NCBI GenBank assembly: GCA_946800325.1
Contig: OX326959.1
Location: 46,623,566-46,687,565 of the forward strand
Direction of reading: 5' to 3'
From: Luzula sylvatica
Taxonomy: Eukaryota > Streptophyta > Magnoliopsida > Poales > Juncaceae
Length of the DNA: 64,000 nucleotides
Below, in pieces: positions 10,224 to 22,921 of this stretch. The notes beneath the pieces are model-generated. The model made no database searches. It had not been told where the DNA came from and saw only the letters and a program-made list of their open reading frames with translations. Both the position numbers and the translations under genes were made by a program. The first letter of the stretch is position 1; each line of letters begins with the position of its first letter.

Positions 10224-12283
10224 ATGAATACTTCTCATAGAAACCCTTCTTTTCTCCTGAAAAGGAAGAGAGAATGCTTAGCCAACCCTAAAATTCTCAT
10301 GAGCTATCGCGACTTCCTTACTAGCGGATCTCCCAAAAGAGTCTTATATTACGAAAACGCCCTTTGGAATGATTTTTCTTCCGAAACAGTTCTTCTCGTC
10401 AGGGACGATTTCATAAATAAAAAATCCATTTCTGAAATCGATTTTAATGGCCAGAAATTTCTCCTCGATTTCGTTCACAATGTTTGCGTGGACCAAGAAA
10501 CAATCTCGAAAAAACCTCTCGCATGGATAGATGAGAACGAGAAGTATTACTTTCCTGAAATAACTTCTGAGAATTGCGATAATTACGCAAAGACCATTGA
10601 CGACCCAAAGGAGTCGTTATCAGCCTACAGCTCAAACTCCGAACCCAAATCCGTCAAGGACGAAGAGGTAATTTCCAAAAACAAGAGGACCAAACTGGAA
10701 AATCCCCCTACTGAAGAAAAGAAGACTTTCAAAATGGCTGTGTTCAAAAGCATGGTTCTTCGAGGTCTCGGCACACTTTTCGACGAGAAGGACATAGTTC
10801 AAGTTACCAAAATGCCCCTCGATAAGGAGAGTTTTGAACTGGAGATAGAGAAGATGAGGAATCTTCGCGGAGACGCGAATGTGAAGTACGCATACTTTCC
10901 TGCTACTAAGGATGCGATATTAGAGATTTCTTCAGGGGGTTCTTTGCAAATTTCCAAATCGGCTAATTGCCCTAGCTTTGGAATTGGTGCTCATCTCTTC
11001 CCTGCCAATTGCGCTTACTCTTGGTAAGTTTATTTAAATACTTAATTGCCTACGGGCCGTTTAATGCAAAAAAAAAAAAACAAATTTAAATACTTAATAG
11101 TCACGACAAATGAAGTGTAGAAATAGATATATGATTAAAAAAATCTAACAAGCTAATAATATTTGATATTTTGAATATGCAGCGTGAACAATTCTGAGAT
11201 GGACAAAGAAGGAATGGTCCACATGATATTATGCAGGGTTATAATGGGAAATGTGGAAACCCTAATATTGAACTCGAAGCAATTCCAACCTAGCAACGAT
11301 GATTTCGATACTGGAGTCGATAATCTCCAATCTCCTAATCATTACGTTATTTGGGACACCGATTTGGCGACACGTGTCCTTCCCGAGTTTGTAATTTCCA
11401 TCAAAGTCCCTCCAAAAGCCAAAGGTATGGAACTTTCCAAATTCCATACATACCCTCACTAATATAACACTTGCAAAATTTGGAAATAATTTTGTTATTT
11501 TTTTTTGTAGAATGGATGGGTATTAAAGAGAACAATAACGCATCGAATGATAACTTGGAACTTGCCAATTCTGGTTCTCCTCGTAGCGTATTGGAGGTAT
11601 TTATTTCGTTATAAACAAATTTTGGATTTATGTAAGGGTGTTTTTGGAAATTTTAAGGATTTCTTTTGTTTAAAGCAGGAAAGGAAATTTGAAACGGATG
11701 CAATCGATACCAATACATTCGTGGATGGAAGTGCAAATGTGAATAATATGGGAAATAACGCGAATAATAACAATAATAATAATAATAATAATGTGCCAAC
11801 ATCACCATGGATGCCATTTTCTATGTTGTTTGCTTCGATTTCTACCAAGGTTTCGTCTCAAGTTATGGAAAGCATCAATTCTCACTACGATGATTACAAG
11901 GTTTGTCACTTTTCTAAATACACCCTTCTTTTTTATTTTATTTGTTTATTTTGTGCGTATTTAATATTTATATACTCTTTTTTTCGGAAATTCTGCAGAG
12001 GAAAACGATTAACAGGATGGAGCTAGTGAAGAGGCTGAGAGAGATAGTCGGAGACAAGCTTCTTGTTTCGACTATTTTGCGCCTCCAACACAAGGTAAAT
12101 TAATAAAATACTTTGTATTTATTCGTAATATTCGAACTCGAATCTTTGGTATAATTTTCTAATATTATTTTTATTTTTTATTTAACGAAGCTTCCTGGTG
12201 GTGTGCAAGTCCAGGCGCACGGACAGAAAACAGGAACGGGTAATGGATCGGCTCAGACCGGGACAATGGATTTGATGCTTTAA
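10224..12283 (+). CDS. SRO1/RCD1-like: RCD1/SRO1-type protein: WWE, PARP-like, RST
   Basis: Six exons: 10224-11023, 11183-11424, 11511-11596, 11679-11900, 11999-12094 and 12191-12283. All have GT-AG borders and the phases join to 512 residues. RCD1/SRO proteins are plant nuclear hubs for stress and developmental signalling that bind transcription factors. A basic LKRKRE near residue 13 suits a nuclear signal. Residues about 30-115 form the WWE domain (YRDFLTSG..LDFVHNVC..AWIDENEKYYFPE). About 170-345 is the PARP-like fold (GIGAHLFPANCAYS, MILCRVIMGN, SPNHYVIWDT); in this family it lacks normal PARP activity. About 415-490 is the RST domain (SPWMPFSMLFASIS..VKRLREIVGDKLL). An Asn run encoded by AAT/AAC repeats precedes RST. 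The protein is shorter than Arabidopsis RCD1 (589 residues). Confidence 0.92.
11765..11793 (+). repeat. AAT/AAC trinucleotide run coding poly-Asn
   Basis: An in-frame run of AAT and AAC codons in exon 4 of the RCD1-like gene gives about ten consecutive Asn residues in the linker before the RST domain. Such runs usually vary in length between alleles. Confidence 0.85.
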
Positions 12284-15200
12284 AGAAATTCTGTTGTGGT
12301 ATTTGCAGTTATGATGAGTTGTAATAAGTTTACTTTTGAGGGGTCCAAATGCTTGAATGTTCTGCGTGGTGCATATTTTATTTTTTTAGTTGCGGTAAAG
12401 TAAATTTAACCCTTATAATAAGTAAAGTTTTAATTAGGATTTAAAGCGGTAACTCTGCAAACTTGTCGTCATGTCGAAACCTGTGAAAATAATTGACATT
12501 ATTGAATTTCTCGTGTTTTCACTGTTGTGTTTTATTTTCATGTATATATTATGTAAATGACGTCAAATTATATATCCCAAGTATCAAAGAAGTTGTTAAT
12601 ATTCTAGAACATGTATTCGGCATGTCAAATTATGTTAACTTGTCTAAAAATATATATCGACACGATAAAAGTATATATTGATGTACAAACTGCAGAACCG
12701 AGATATTGGAATGAAATAGGGTCATGCTTAGGCCCAAATAATTTTCTTTGTTACATAATAGATAAGGCTAATTAGAGTATTAAGGAAAAAATAAAGATGA
12801 AACAAAATACTAAAAGAGGCCTATTCAAATTTGTTTTCTCTCTCTTAAATTTGGTTGGTCGGTGTCTCATGTCATTCCAAGTAATTAACTAACTAGCTTG
12901 TTTGTTAAGCTGCTACAATACAACATTGCGTTTTGAAGGAGGCAATTGGAACAAGTCAAATTTGAGAAAATCATACAGACCATATACATTCATTACAACG
13001 AAACTTGTTTGTTTGTGCGTGTTGTGTCATGATGATAAAGATACCCTAACCCACAAGTCACTATCACAAACACAATCCTTCTTTCTCTTCTCTCTGTCCA
13101 TTTTATTTTGAGGCCATATAAAACGACTCCACAATTCATGATTTTTATCCTTAATGACTCTTTGGTTCGTGTTTTGAAAAATGTTTCGACATGAAGTATG
13201 TCAAGGAATCTCATATCAAGATATATCAGTTCATAACATATTATATTAGCTTATTTGGTTGATACACTTATTTATTCTATGACATATTTTAAAAATGTAA
13301 AAATGAGTTTATTTATAAAAAAGTTGAGCTATTTATTTTTGAAAGTGAAAATAAAATGTATTTAATAAAATATAAAAATGTATCTTTATTGGTACATTGA
13401 AATTAATTTGTTTTTGAGTATTAATTGAGTTGCTCTTTGAAATACGCAAAGAGAATGCTAAAGAGGAGTTGTACCGGCAAAAGTAAAATTTCCCTTTTAT
13501 TTTACCACCAATCCATTTCTTCATTTGCTACTCGGTTGACTCTGTTGCACCAATCCATTTCTTCATTTTCTATGCCACAACTATCAAGTATCAACGTAGG
13601 ATTCAAAATAACAACCATCAAAGACTTTAATCCTCTATTATGAAGTTATAAAACTTATATAACATTATAAAATATGCATAGAAAATATAGGGTTTGACTA
13701 AATTATGAAAACTTGGGGGTGGTTGGTTTATACAGCTCAAACATGACATGTATATATATATATGAACCTTATCCCTTATATTGTACAAAAATGCCCATCA
13801 ATTTGATTTCAATGATTAATCAAATTCAAATTCAAATCATATATATAACAGTCTGTCTTACATAATTCTCTACCTTTTAAATTTCGGTACCATATTTGCA
13901 TGTGAACAGTCTGTCCATTCTTCATAATAAAGGCAAAAGAAACCCTATTTTATTTTATATGTCTGGTTTAGCTTCCAGTCTGAGAGAATGTTTTATGTAA
14001 TAATTGTTTGCAAATAATGCCTGAATAATTAACTTGAAAGGAAATTTTATGAAACTTAGTTCACGCCTAAATAATTATTTGCAATTTGGACAAATTTAAG
14101 AACTGTTTCGCATATAATGCATGACTAGTTAGATGATAAGATTGAAAAAAAATGTTGTATTAATTTTCCCCTTCAAAAATATATTATATGATATTGAAGA
14201 GTAACATGGGAATTGCTGCTTTATTTTGTAGTGCAAGTTATATGTTTGATTAATCAATGAAAGGGATAATTGTTTGGAATATTGGGACAATTGGAGTTAG
14301 TTAGAGAGTTTAGATCTTCTATTGCACCGATTCATAATTTCTATATTTGTATATTATTTCAATAGTTGATAAATTAGATTATTAATTGATAATTATATAC
14401 AAGATAGTTCATTTTAAGATAAATAAGATCAAGATTTCTAGAAATAGTAGAAGTTATATTTATATTCTCTTCCAAGTAACTAACTATAAGATATAGGTCA
14501 ATAATTTAGAATAGTCAAAAAAATACATTGCTCTAGTGATTTAAATTGATTTAACTATGTTACGTAACTAAGATAATGAATATTTTTCAAGTTTGTCTAG
14601 AAACAAAATATATCGAGTTTGATATATAGTATTTTTTTTAGATTAGGAACATACCGTTCAATTCGCGGATAATATTCATATAATTCATGAGCAATTATAT
14701 ATTATAAAAGTTTCATGTTAACAAATATGTAACTACTTTATTTAATAATTCCCATATTTTATAATTTTTTAAAATAATTTGTATTAAATTCATAGTGATG
14801 TATAATACATATATTTTAAAAAAAGAGTTTATTCATTAAAAGAAAAAAAAACATAAATTTTGAATAAGATAAGAAAAATCAGTAACAACCTAATTTTTGG
14901 TTTTTTAAATTAAACTAATAATATTTTTAATTATTTATGAATAAAAAATATTTATATATAATTTTGTATGTCGAATTATATGCAAGTATTGTGTAAAATA
15001 AGTCTAATTCTATACGAATAGTTGAATTGACTAATTATATATTAGTCATCGTTGGATTTGACCAAACTTAAAAACATTCTAATTGAATTGAATTATATAC
15101 AAATACAAATATATTCTACACCATGTTATTCTCATATCAAGAATCACTAACTATGGTCATAAACATAATTTTGCCAATCAATGAATTGCATCACATGTAT

Positions 15201-15367
15201 ACCAAATCTTTCATTTCGTGTTTGAAAATTTAATTAGAACGGAATTGCCAGATCAATTTTTGCCGTGCCCACTCTCCCTCTAGTCCAATTCTCTTTCTCT
15301 CTCAACCATAATTGCCATATCTCTCACTTCCCTTACCTCTCCCTCTCTCTTCTCTCTACCATTCCTT
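12284..15367. other. Intergenic between RCD1-like and first XTH
   Basis: There is no gene. A direct repeat CACCAATCCATTTCTTCATT occurs twice (about 13506 and 13547, 41 bp apart). The last 150 bp before the XTH gene are pyrimidine-rich (CTCTCTTT tracts, 15270-15360) and form its probable promoter. Confidence 0.5.
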
Positions 15368-15373
15368 TATAAG
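15368..15373 (+). promoter_or_regulatory. TATA box of first XTH gene
   Basis: CCTTTATAAGCAAC sits 85 bp before the ATG, just after a CT-rich tract. The identical CCTTTATAAGCAAC stands 67 bp before the ATG of the tandem copy, which supports a shared core promoter. Confidence 0.7.
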
Positions 15374-15452
15374 CAACAAGAAAAGGAACAAAACCTAATA
15401 AACACAAAACCATCGAACTTAGCAAAAGAATCATTACACTTACCAATAATTA

Positions 15453-16820
15453 ATGGAGATTTATATCTTCTTCTTAAAAGCTTTGCTCTTCTTGAGTTTT
15501 CTCGTTGGCTCGATACGTGCTTTCGATGCTCCAACAATAACCTTTCAAGAAGGCTTCTCGAGGTTATTTGGCGATGATAATCTCGTCATTTCGCCTAACG
15601 GAGAGAGCGTCAGTCTTACTCTCAACCGATACACGGGTATATCTCTTTGCAATTTAAAACTTATTAATTTCATATGATTCTCATAAAATGCAAACACATA
15701 ATCTAATTCTTAGCTTCTTAACTCGAGTACTTAATTTCGTTATTTTTTTTCCTAATTAATTAAGTAAATTTATGGTTTCTTTTTGGATCAATAAATATGC
15801 AGGTTCAGGATTTATATCTTCGGATGCGTACCATAATGGGTTCTTCAGCGCCTCCGTCAAGCTACCGAAAGGTTACTCTGCCGGTGTTGTCATTGCTTTT
15901 TACGTGAGTTTCATGACAATATACATCTCTCTATTTGACTTCCTCATATAAGTTATAATTTGCTTACTTCAATTTCTCTATAATATTGAGTTCAATTTCT
16001 TCATAATATTGAGTTCAATTTCATTCATACGCAGTTATCAAATGGAGACGTGTACGAGAAAACACATGACGAGTTAGATTGGGAGTTCTTAGGAAACAGA
16101 AAGGGAAGAGAATGGAGGATTCAAACGAATGTGTACGGCAATGGCAGTACAACTCGTGGCCGTGAGGAGCGATATTTCCTTCATTTCGATCCATCCGAGA
16201 CATTTCATCAATATTCCATTCTCTGGACTGCTAATCATATCATGTATATATTAGCCATTTTCCTATTTTTTTTAATCATTGTTTACAAACTTTTAACATA
16301 TATTTTCTGTTCCAGATTTTACATAGATGATGTGCCAATAAGAGAAGTAGTTCGAACCGAGTCTATGGGCTTGGACTACCCATCGAAGCCAATGTACTTG
16401 TACGCAACAATTTGGGATGGTTCAGATTGGGCCACGGAACACGGCAAGTACAAAGCTAATTACAAATACGCCCCTTTTGTCGCGGAATTTAAAGATCTTG
16501 TACTTGTTGGCTGCCAGTCTAGCTCAACCGACTGCACCGGCCCCAATTTCGAACTCGCAACAGCTGATTACAACATCATGACACGGCAAAAACGTGCCGG
16601 TATGAGACGATTCAGAGAACGCAACATGTTGTATACAGTATGTTATGATATTATGAGATACCCTACGGCATTTCCAGAATGCGAAATTGATTCTGCCGAA
16701 CGACAGACATTTTCGGACTGGGGCGAGTCCAAGGTCGTCATGCCACCCAAACCGCGGTCCAAATCATCTAAGCGCCAGTCTCGTAATACCGTTACCTATA
16801 ATGGTCCAAGGGTTTTTTAG
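15453..16820 (+). CDS. XTH: Xyloglucan endotransglucosylase/hydrolase, copy A
   Basis: Four exons (15453-15636, 15803-15903, 16035-16243, 16316-16820) encode 332 residues. XTHs (GH16) cut and rejoin xyloglucan in the apoplast during wall loosening and remodelling. Residues 1-23 are a signal peptide (SFLVGSIRA|FDAP). The catalytic motif is HDELDWEFLG (residues 106-115), with both catalytic Glu residues and the central Asp present. An N-glycosylation site (NGS, 131-133) follows, as in the family. The C-terminal XET region has the usual Cys pairs (CQSSSTDC, CYDIMRYP..PEC), and the tail is basic. Sequence and the HDELD form suggest the XTH27-30 (group III-B) branch. The residue after HDELD is Trp where the family normally has Ile or Phe. 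A tandem paralogue lies 2 kb downstream. Confidence 0.93.
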
Positions 16821-18600
16821 GTTGAGGAATTTCTTATGTGATGATGCATGTGATAGGTTTGGTGAATTTCTTGTTCTTTTATATTCTATATTTTTTGGGA
16901 ATTAGTTAGGTTGTGCAGAGTGGTAAATTAATTATTTTGATTCTTTTAGAGGGCGGATAAGCAAAAGGATTTGTACATGTAAATTAAAGGGTTTGGTTAA
17001 TTGGATAATTTATTCTTTTAATTGGGTCTATTCATATGACATATATGATTTTGTCAAATTAATAGAGAACTATTAATCTGTCTTGTCGGAAGAAGGTCAG
17101 GTTAATTTCATTTTGAGTCTGAAATTAACAATTTAATAGTTTATCGAGTGAGGGAAAAATAATATGATTGAGGAGGAGAAAATAAACAAATTATTAATCA
17201 ATAACTAGGCTAGTTGGGCCTAGTTAAGCACACAGATCTATAGATTGTACTCATTTGATCGAGGAATCCCCTCATCCCATATTCCTTCACATTCTTGATG
17301 CGGTGACAAACAATGTTAAATCATAACTATAGATGTTAAATCTCAAAATTGTACAAATTAATATACAAAAAAATATAAATCTGACAAAATGAAAATTATA
17401 CAAAAAAATACTCATATATTATACAAATTAATATACAAAAAATATAAATCTGACAAAATGAAAATTATACAAAAAAATACTCATATAAAAAATATATTAT
17501 ATATCTAAAATTGTATATTATACATGTAAAAAAGTCTAAAAAATATATATTATACATATAAAATATATTTGATATATCTAAAAAATATATGATACATTTT
17601 AAAATAATACAAAAATAAAGATGGGGTATGAGTGCACGTGCATTAAGCCAAATTCAGCCAGACTGCACAATATTTTATCTTAATATATTAATTCTATGAA
17701 TATGAACTATATATAAACATTAATAATTTATATTTAATGTATACAAATCTTGTCGTTCATATCGACGATTGAAGTCGTTCATTATGATTTAAACAAGAAA
17801 ATCTAGTAGGAAATATGTATTTTTATAACTTTATGAACTAATCCACTTGTCCATCGAATTAATTCGAATATGTCAAAAATAACTGTCAAAATTGGACAAT
17901 AACAGTACAAAATAATTGAAAAGCCAGAATATAAGATCAAGTATATATCATGAAGAAAATATAGTTCAGAATTCCAACTCAATTCACCAAACATTTCTTC
18001 TATGCTTAAGCGTGTTAGGCTCTAACCACCCACTTATATACATAAATATTTGGTTGTGATAAACGAAAAATAACATGACAAGTTGCTGCTTCAATTATTT
18101 TAATGTAACTTATTAAGTTTTTTTTATCAATATAATATTAATTTGACAAAAGTACAAATTTGATGGCTATTTTCTTTCAATGTGTTTAAAGGTTTAATCC
18201 TGACGTCTTCATAACTAATTAAAAAGAGAGAGAAAATCACATATACATATTTGGTTGTCGTATTCTTGTAAATTTTGTATTTTATTAATGATTTAAGAAG
18301 CTTATACGGATTGTTAACTTATTCAATTATAATCTCATGTTGATTATTTATTACTTTACTAACTTTGCTTGTAAACTATATATCACATGGAGTATATATA
18401 CCGACCCAATCATCCATGTATATACGTAAGGTAAAATACTATATTTATCCCTTCGAAAGAAAAAAACTACTAATATTAATATATTACAAATTACGATTGA
18501 TTAATCTACGTATACATATTTGACAATACATATTCTTTTTGGAGGTTTGAATAGCAAAAAAGAACCAATCATACAGGAATAATCATATCACCAAATTGGC
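16821..18600. other. Intergenic between the XTH copies
   Basis: There is no gene. The first 250 bp resemble the region 3' of copy B in blocks such as TTGGATAATTTATTCTTTT, so the duplication included downstream sequence. A 69-bp tandem repeat lies at 17351-17487. The rest is AT-rich and featureless. Confidence 0.5.
17351..17487. repeat. Tandem repeat, about 69 bp x 2
   Basis: The unit runs from TACAAATTAATATACAAAA through ATAAATCTGACAAAATG to CAAAAAAATACTCATAT and is repeated almost exactly, differing by one A. Confidence 0.85.
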
Positions 18601-18665
18601 AAATCCTTCATTTCGTCTCTCTTTCTTTCCATCATAGTTGTTATATTTCTGTCACTTCCCTATAC

Positions 18666-18666
<1 letters not shown>

Positions 18667-18705
<39 letters not shown>
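18667..18705. repeat. C-run plus (CT)n microsatellite
   Basis: A run of Cs followed by about 15 CT units lies immediately before the TATA box of XTH copy B. The matching place in copy A has a shorter, interrupted CT tract. Confidence 0.9.
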
Positions 18706-18708
<3 letters not shown>

Positions 18709-18712
18709 CCTT

Positions 18713-18718
18713 TATAAG
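18713..18718 (+). promoter_or_regulatory. TATA box of second XTH gene
   Basis: TATAAG in CCTTTATAAGCAAC, 67 bp upstream of the ATG, matches the first copy exactly over 14 bp. Confidence 0.7.
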
Positions 18719-18779
18719 CAACTAGATCAGCAAGAGAAACTTTTACAAAAAAAAGAGAGAGTAAATCATCAAACCTTAC

Positions 18780-20443
18780 ATGGAGAGTCGTACGAGCTTG
18801 TTAAGGGCTTTGATCGTTTCAAGTTTTCTCGTTGGCTCGATATGTGGTTTCGATGTTCCTACGATAACCTTCGAAGAAGGTTTCACGAGGCTCTTCGGAG
18901 ATGATAATCTCGTTGTTTCTCCTAACAAAAAGAGTGTTAGTCTTACACTCAATCGCTACACCGGTATGACATATAGACATCTCTATTCATAATTTATTCA
19001 ATTTATTTTCATTTCATATCTAACTTTGCTGCCCAAATTAGCCTAAGCTTTAAAGTTCATAATTTATTCAATATATTTCATTTCATATTAATTACTTTTG
19101 AATTAAGTCATGACATATATGGTGTATCCTTAAGTCTAATCCTTAGCTATCAACAGCTCTTTAAATCCTATGCTACTGATAATTTCCTTTTCATTAATGA
19201 ATGCAAGTTTACCACTATAATTTAAGTACTGATCATATTTAACATTTAATTTGTTCATAATTATTAAGTAATTTTGTTGCTTTTCTTTCAATAAATATGC
19301 AGGGTCAGGATTTATATCTTCCGAGGCGTACCAGAATGGATTTTTCAGCGCTGCCATCAAGCTACCCAAAGGCCACTCTGCTGGCATTGTAGTCGCATTT
19401 TACGTGAGTTTCAAGACAATATTTCTCTATTTTACATCGTCGTAATTATCTTAGAAATTACTTATAAATAATCGATAAAAGTTTTCACGTGTAAACTTAT
19501 TTTTATCATATACTTTCATCATGAGGTTTCTTTTAATACTTGACAAGCATGGTACCTTATGTTAGTTGAAGTGAATTTTTAAAATAATATTTCCTATCTA
19601 GTAAATCAAATAAATTTGAGTTAACTTATGACATGTTATCTGTTGCAGCTATCAAATGGAGACGTATACGAAAAAACTCACGACGAGTTAGACTGGGAGT
19701 TCTTGGGAAACCGAAGGGGAAGAGAATGGAAAATTCAGACGAATGTATATGGCAATGGAAGCACTGATCACGGCCGAGAGGAGAGATATCTCCTCCCTTT
19801 CGATCCCGCCGAGGCTTTTCATACATATTCCATTCTTTGGACTGTTAACCATATCATGTACATATTCTCCAATTTTCTAAATAATGATCCAACTTTATTT
19901 ATCATAATTGTGCTAATTATATATTTTCAACAAATTTCTAGATTTTACATAGATGATATCCCAATAAGAGAAGTAGTGCGCACTGAATCGATGGGCTTGG
20001 ACTACCCATCCAAGCCGATGTACCTCTACGCGACAATTTGGGACGGTTCTGGTTGGGCCACAGAAAACGGCAAGTACAAAGTTAATTACAAGTACTCCCC
20101 TTTCATCACGGAATTCAAAAATCTCGTTCTAGTCGGATGCCAATCCAGCTCAACCGACTGCACCGGTCCAAATTTTGAATTATCCATAGCCGACTACAAC
20201 ATCATGACACGACAAAAACGCGCTTCTATGAGACGATATAGAGAACGTAACATGTTGTATACGGTATGTTATGATATTCTCAGATATCCTTCAACATTTC
20301 CAGAATGTGAAATTGATTCTACCGAGAGACAAACGTTTTGGGACTGGGGCGAGTCCAAGATCGTCATGCCGCCAAAACCTCGATCCAAGTCGTCCAAACG
20401 TAAGGCTCGGGCCCTTACATATAATGGCCCCATGGTATTTTAG
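18780..20443 (+). CDS. XTH: Xyloglucan endotransglucosylase/hydrolase, copy B
   Basis: Four exons (18780-18963, 19303-19403, 19649-19857, 19942-20443) encode 331 residues. Exons 1-3 match copy A in length to the base (184, 101 and 209 bp) and all intron phases agree, so this is a tandem duplicate. It has a signal peptide (residues 1-23, SICG|FDVP), the catalytic HDELDWEFLG at 106-115 with both Glu residues, NGS glycosylation at 131-133, and the XET C-terminal Cys pattern. It carries the same unusual Trp as copy A, so the change predates the duplication. Introns 1 and 2 are longer and diverged. The two proteins differ at scattered positions, mainly in the signal peptide and C-terminal tail. 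Both copies look functional. Confidence 0.93.
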
Positions 20444-21189
20444 GCTAATTTATGGTTGGTATATCTGTCTGTAATTATGAGGTTTGGCTGTATATGTTAT
20501 TAGAGGTTTTTAAAAAAATTCAATGATAGGTTTGGTGGTTATGTTGTCTACTCTTTTCTTGATTTTCGAGGATTAGGATGTGTAGTTGGGTTGTCAATTG
20601 ATTGTTCTGATTCTTTGTAGAAGGTGAGAATAAATTAAAAAAAATGCAATGATAGGTTTGGTGGTTTTGTTGTCTATTACTCTTAATTGAATGAATTAAC
20701 GGATTAATTAACCGTTTAATTTAATTGACATGTATTAATACTAACATATTAAAATGAATTGACGTGTTAATTAAATGTTTCAATTAATTATTAATTAGAA
20801 TGTTAATCAACCCACTTGTCACCTCATCAAGGGGTTTAGGATGAGTTTTGGGGGCCAAGTATATTTTCCCTATGCATAAAGGGTGGTTGGATTGGCAATT
20901 TATTCTTTTCATTATGACATGGTTTTGTCAAATAAATAATAAGAAAATTTTGATTGTTATCCGAATTATTGAGGGGATGGAGATGATCTCAAATTCTCAA
21001 TTCTCAAATATATAAAGAAACTATTAACTAACTGTTATATTCCGAATTAGTTATTACTGAACTATATACTTCATCTTTTTACTCATATATTTTTTTAGTA
21101 GTGAATGGATTATCGTTCTTGTTTTCTGCATATAATTTAGTTTTGAATCACAATTCACAGCACTACAAAAGCTTCAAAATAGCAAAATA

Positions 21190-21610
21190 AGCAAATCACT
21201 ATTGAAACTTGGGCCTTACAATAGGGCTATAAATATATGGCCCATCAGTTAGTAATCCAAATAAGACTTTTAAATTCTAATTAGAATTAGAATTAGAATT
21301 AGAATTAGAATCTATAATAAAGTACATGGAAACTCCTTTTTTTGAATTATAAGTACATGGAAACTTGTGATGGAGGAAGAAAAACGCATAGTGTTAGTGC
21401 ATGATTAATCGTACTTTCAGAATACAAATTGCATGACTAACTTAACTAGCATACATTTTGGTCCTCATTTCAACGCATAAAAGAAACAGGAAATTGTATA
21501 AGATACCAAATACCAAATACCAAATTATATTTAATTTAATGCCTTTCGCGAGTCTAGACGAAGCGCGTAAATCATGAATTTTCTTTAGATGTTGGAGAAA
21601 ACTGAGAAGC
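21190..21610. repeat. Segmental repeat, copy 1 (partner near 24310-24700)
   Basis: Shared ordered blocks with 24310-24700 include CAGTTAGTAATCCAAATAAG/CAATTAGTAACCCAAATCAG, TAGTGCATGATTA, AACTTAACT-GCAT, CATAAAAGAAAC, CGAGTCTAGACGAA and GATG-TGGAGAAAACTGA. Orientation is direct, with about 3.1 kb between copies. Confidence 0.75.
21276..21312. repeat. Hexanucleotide microsatellite (AGAATT)n
   Basis: About six near-perfect units lie within copy 1 of the segmental repeat and are absent from copy 2. Confidence 0.85.
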
Positions 21611-22049
21611 ATTTTGTTAAAACTATATCAATCCAAAAACAAAGACCAGAGCCTCCCGAAGGAAATCTTCTACAAACTTGGTGTGAGGTATTCAAAGAGG
21701 GCCCGTTCGGCAACACGTGGAATAGAGGAATAATGAAAGAGAAACTAGTCAACAATTTCATTTTATTTCAAATATGTTCGGCATGTCAATAGAAGAAGAA
21801 AATTGAATAAACTAATACAAAAAATATCAATGACCAAAATACCCTTATATTAGTTTTAACTGATTATATATACTTTCCCATTTACATAAAAAGAAAAACA
21901 AATAAAATAAATATAAATAATATATTTCAAATAATCAAATTGATATTGAAGACACATATCATACACACAAGCTTTACTAAATAGAAAGATAACAAAATTA
22001 TTTCAAAACTCAAAATAAAGTAATAATAAAATGAGTAAATTGATCATTC

Positions 22050-22261
22050 CAAAAGACCAGTGTTTTAAATAGCGGCGCTGTAGCGCCGCTATAGCGGGTT
22101 TTGGGAGGCAAACGCTGCATCGCTTCGGAATATAGCACTGTAGCGTTTTGTTCCGCTGCAACGCTATAGCGGACCGCTATAGCGGACCGCTATAGCGTTG
22201 AAGCGTTCAATTATAGCGTCCGTAGCAGCGCTATAGCGTGATGATGATGATGATGATTATT

Positions 22262-22300
<39 letters not shown>

Positions 22301-22525
22301 AAATAATAATCACTATTATCATTACACAATAATAATAATTGTTATTAAATAATAGTAATAATATCAATAATAATTATTATTATAATTATTATTGTTATTA
22401 TTATTATTGGTACTAAATAATAATAACAATAATAATAATAATAATAATAATAATGACAACGATACAAATAATAATAATAATAATAATAATAATAGTAAGT
22501 ATGCTTATTATTATTACATACTTAC

Positions 22526-22559
<34 letters not shown>

Positions 22560-22921
22560 GGAAAAATAAGATAATAACAACATCAACAACAACTATTAAT
22601 AGCCATATTATAATTACAATAATTACAATAATAAAAAGAAAAACAAAAGTAATAATAATAATATATTTTTCTTAGAGATGAATTTTAATTTATGTTAGTT
22701 TGCGAGGTTGATATAACTATGCATTCAACATAATTTTATTTATAATATTGGACCGCTAATTTATATTTATATTTGTATTGTAATATTATAAAAATAATAA
22801 TTTCGATCAAAAATCCGCTGTGATGGTGAAGCGGCGCTATATCGCCCGCTAACGCTAAACGCTAAATTAAACGTCAAAACGCAGCATGCCGCTGCACGCT
22901 ATTTAAAACATCGCAAAAGAC
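22050..22921. mobile_element. Non-autonomous hAT element, 856 bp, AGCG-rich ends
   Basis: The element is 22058-22913, flanked by the 8-bp duplication CAAAAGAC (22050-22057, 22914-22921). The ends are CAGTGTTTTAAATAGCG and, inverted, CGATGTTTTAAATAGCG. An 8-bp duplication with CAGTG-type ends indicates the hAT superfamily. Both subterminal parts carry many GCTATAGCG/AGCGGCGC motifs, a likely transposase-binding array. The middle has lost coding capacity and holds (TGA)n, (TTG)n and (AAT)n microsatellites, including a hairpin (AGTAAGTATG..CATACTTACT) flanked by AAT and ATT runs at about 22467-22558. Confidence 0.9.

Larger units (their letters stand above)
20444..22049. other. Intergenic 3' of second XTH
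   Basis: There is no gene. A phrase around ATGATAGGTTTGGTGGTT occurs twice (about 20523 and 20650). A TTAGAA-type microsatellite and the first copy of a segmental repeat (about 21190-21610) follow. The stretch ends at the target duplication of a hAT element. Confidence 0.5.

Noticed and set aside
22392..22574. Poly-Asn/Ile frame
   Set aside because: It is an AAT/ATT microsatellite within a hAT element.
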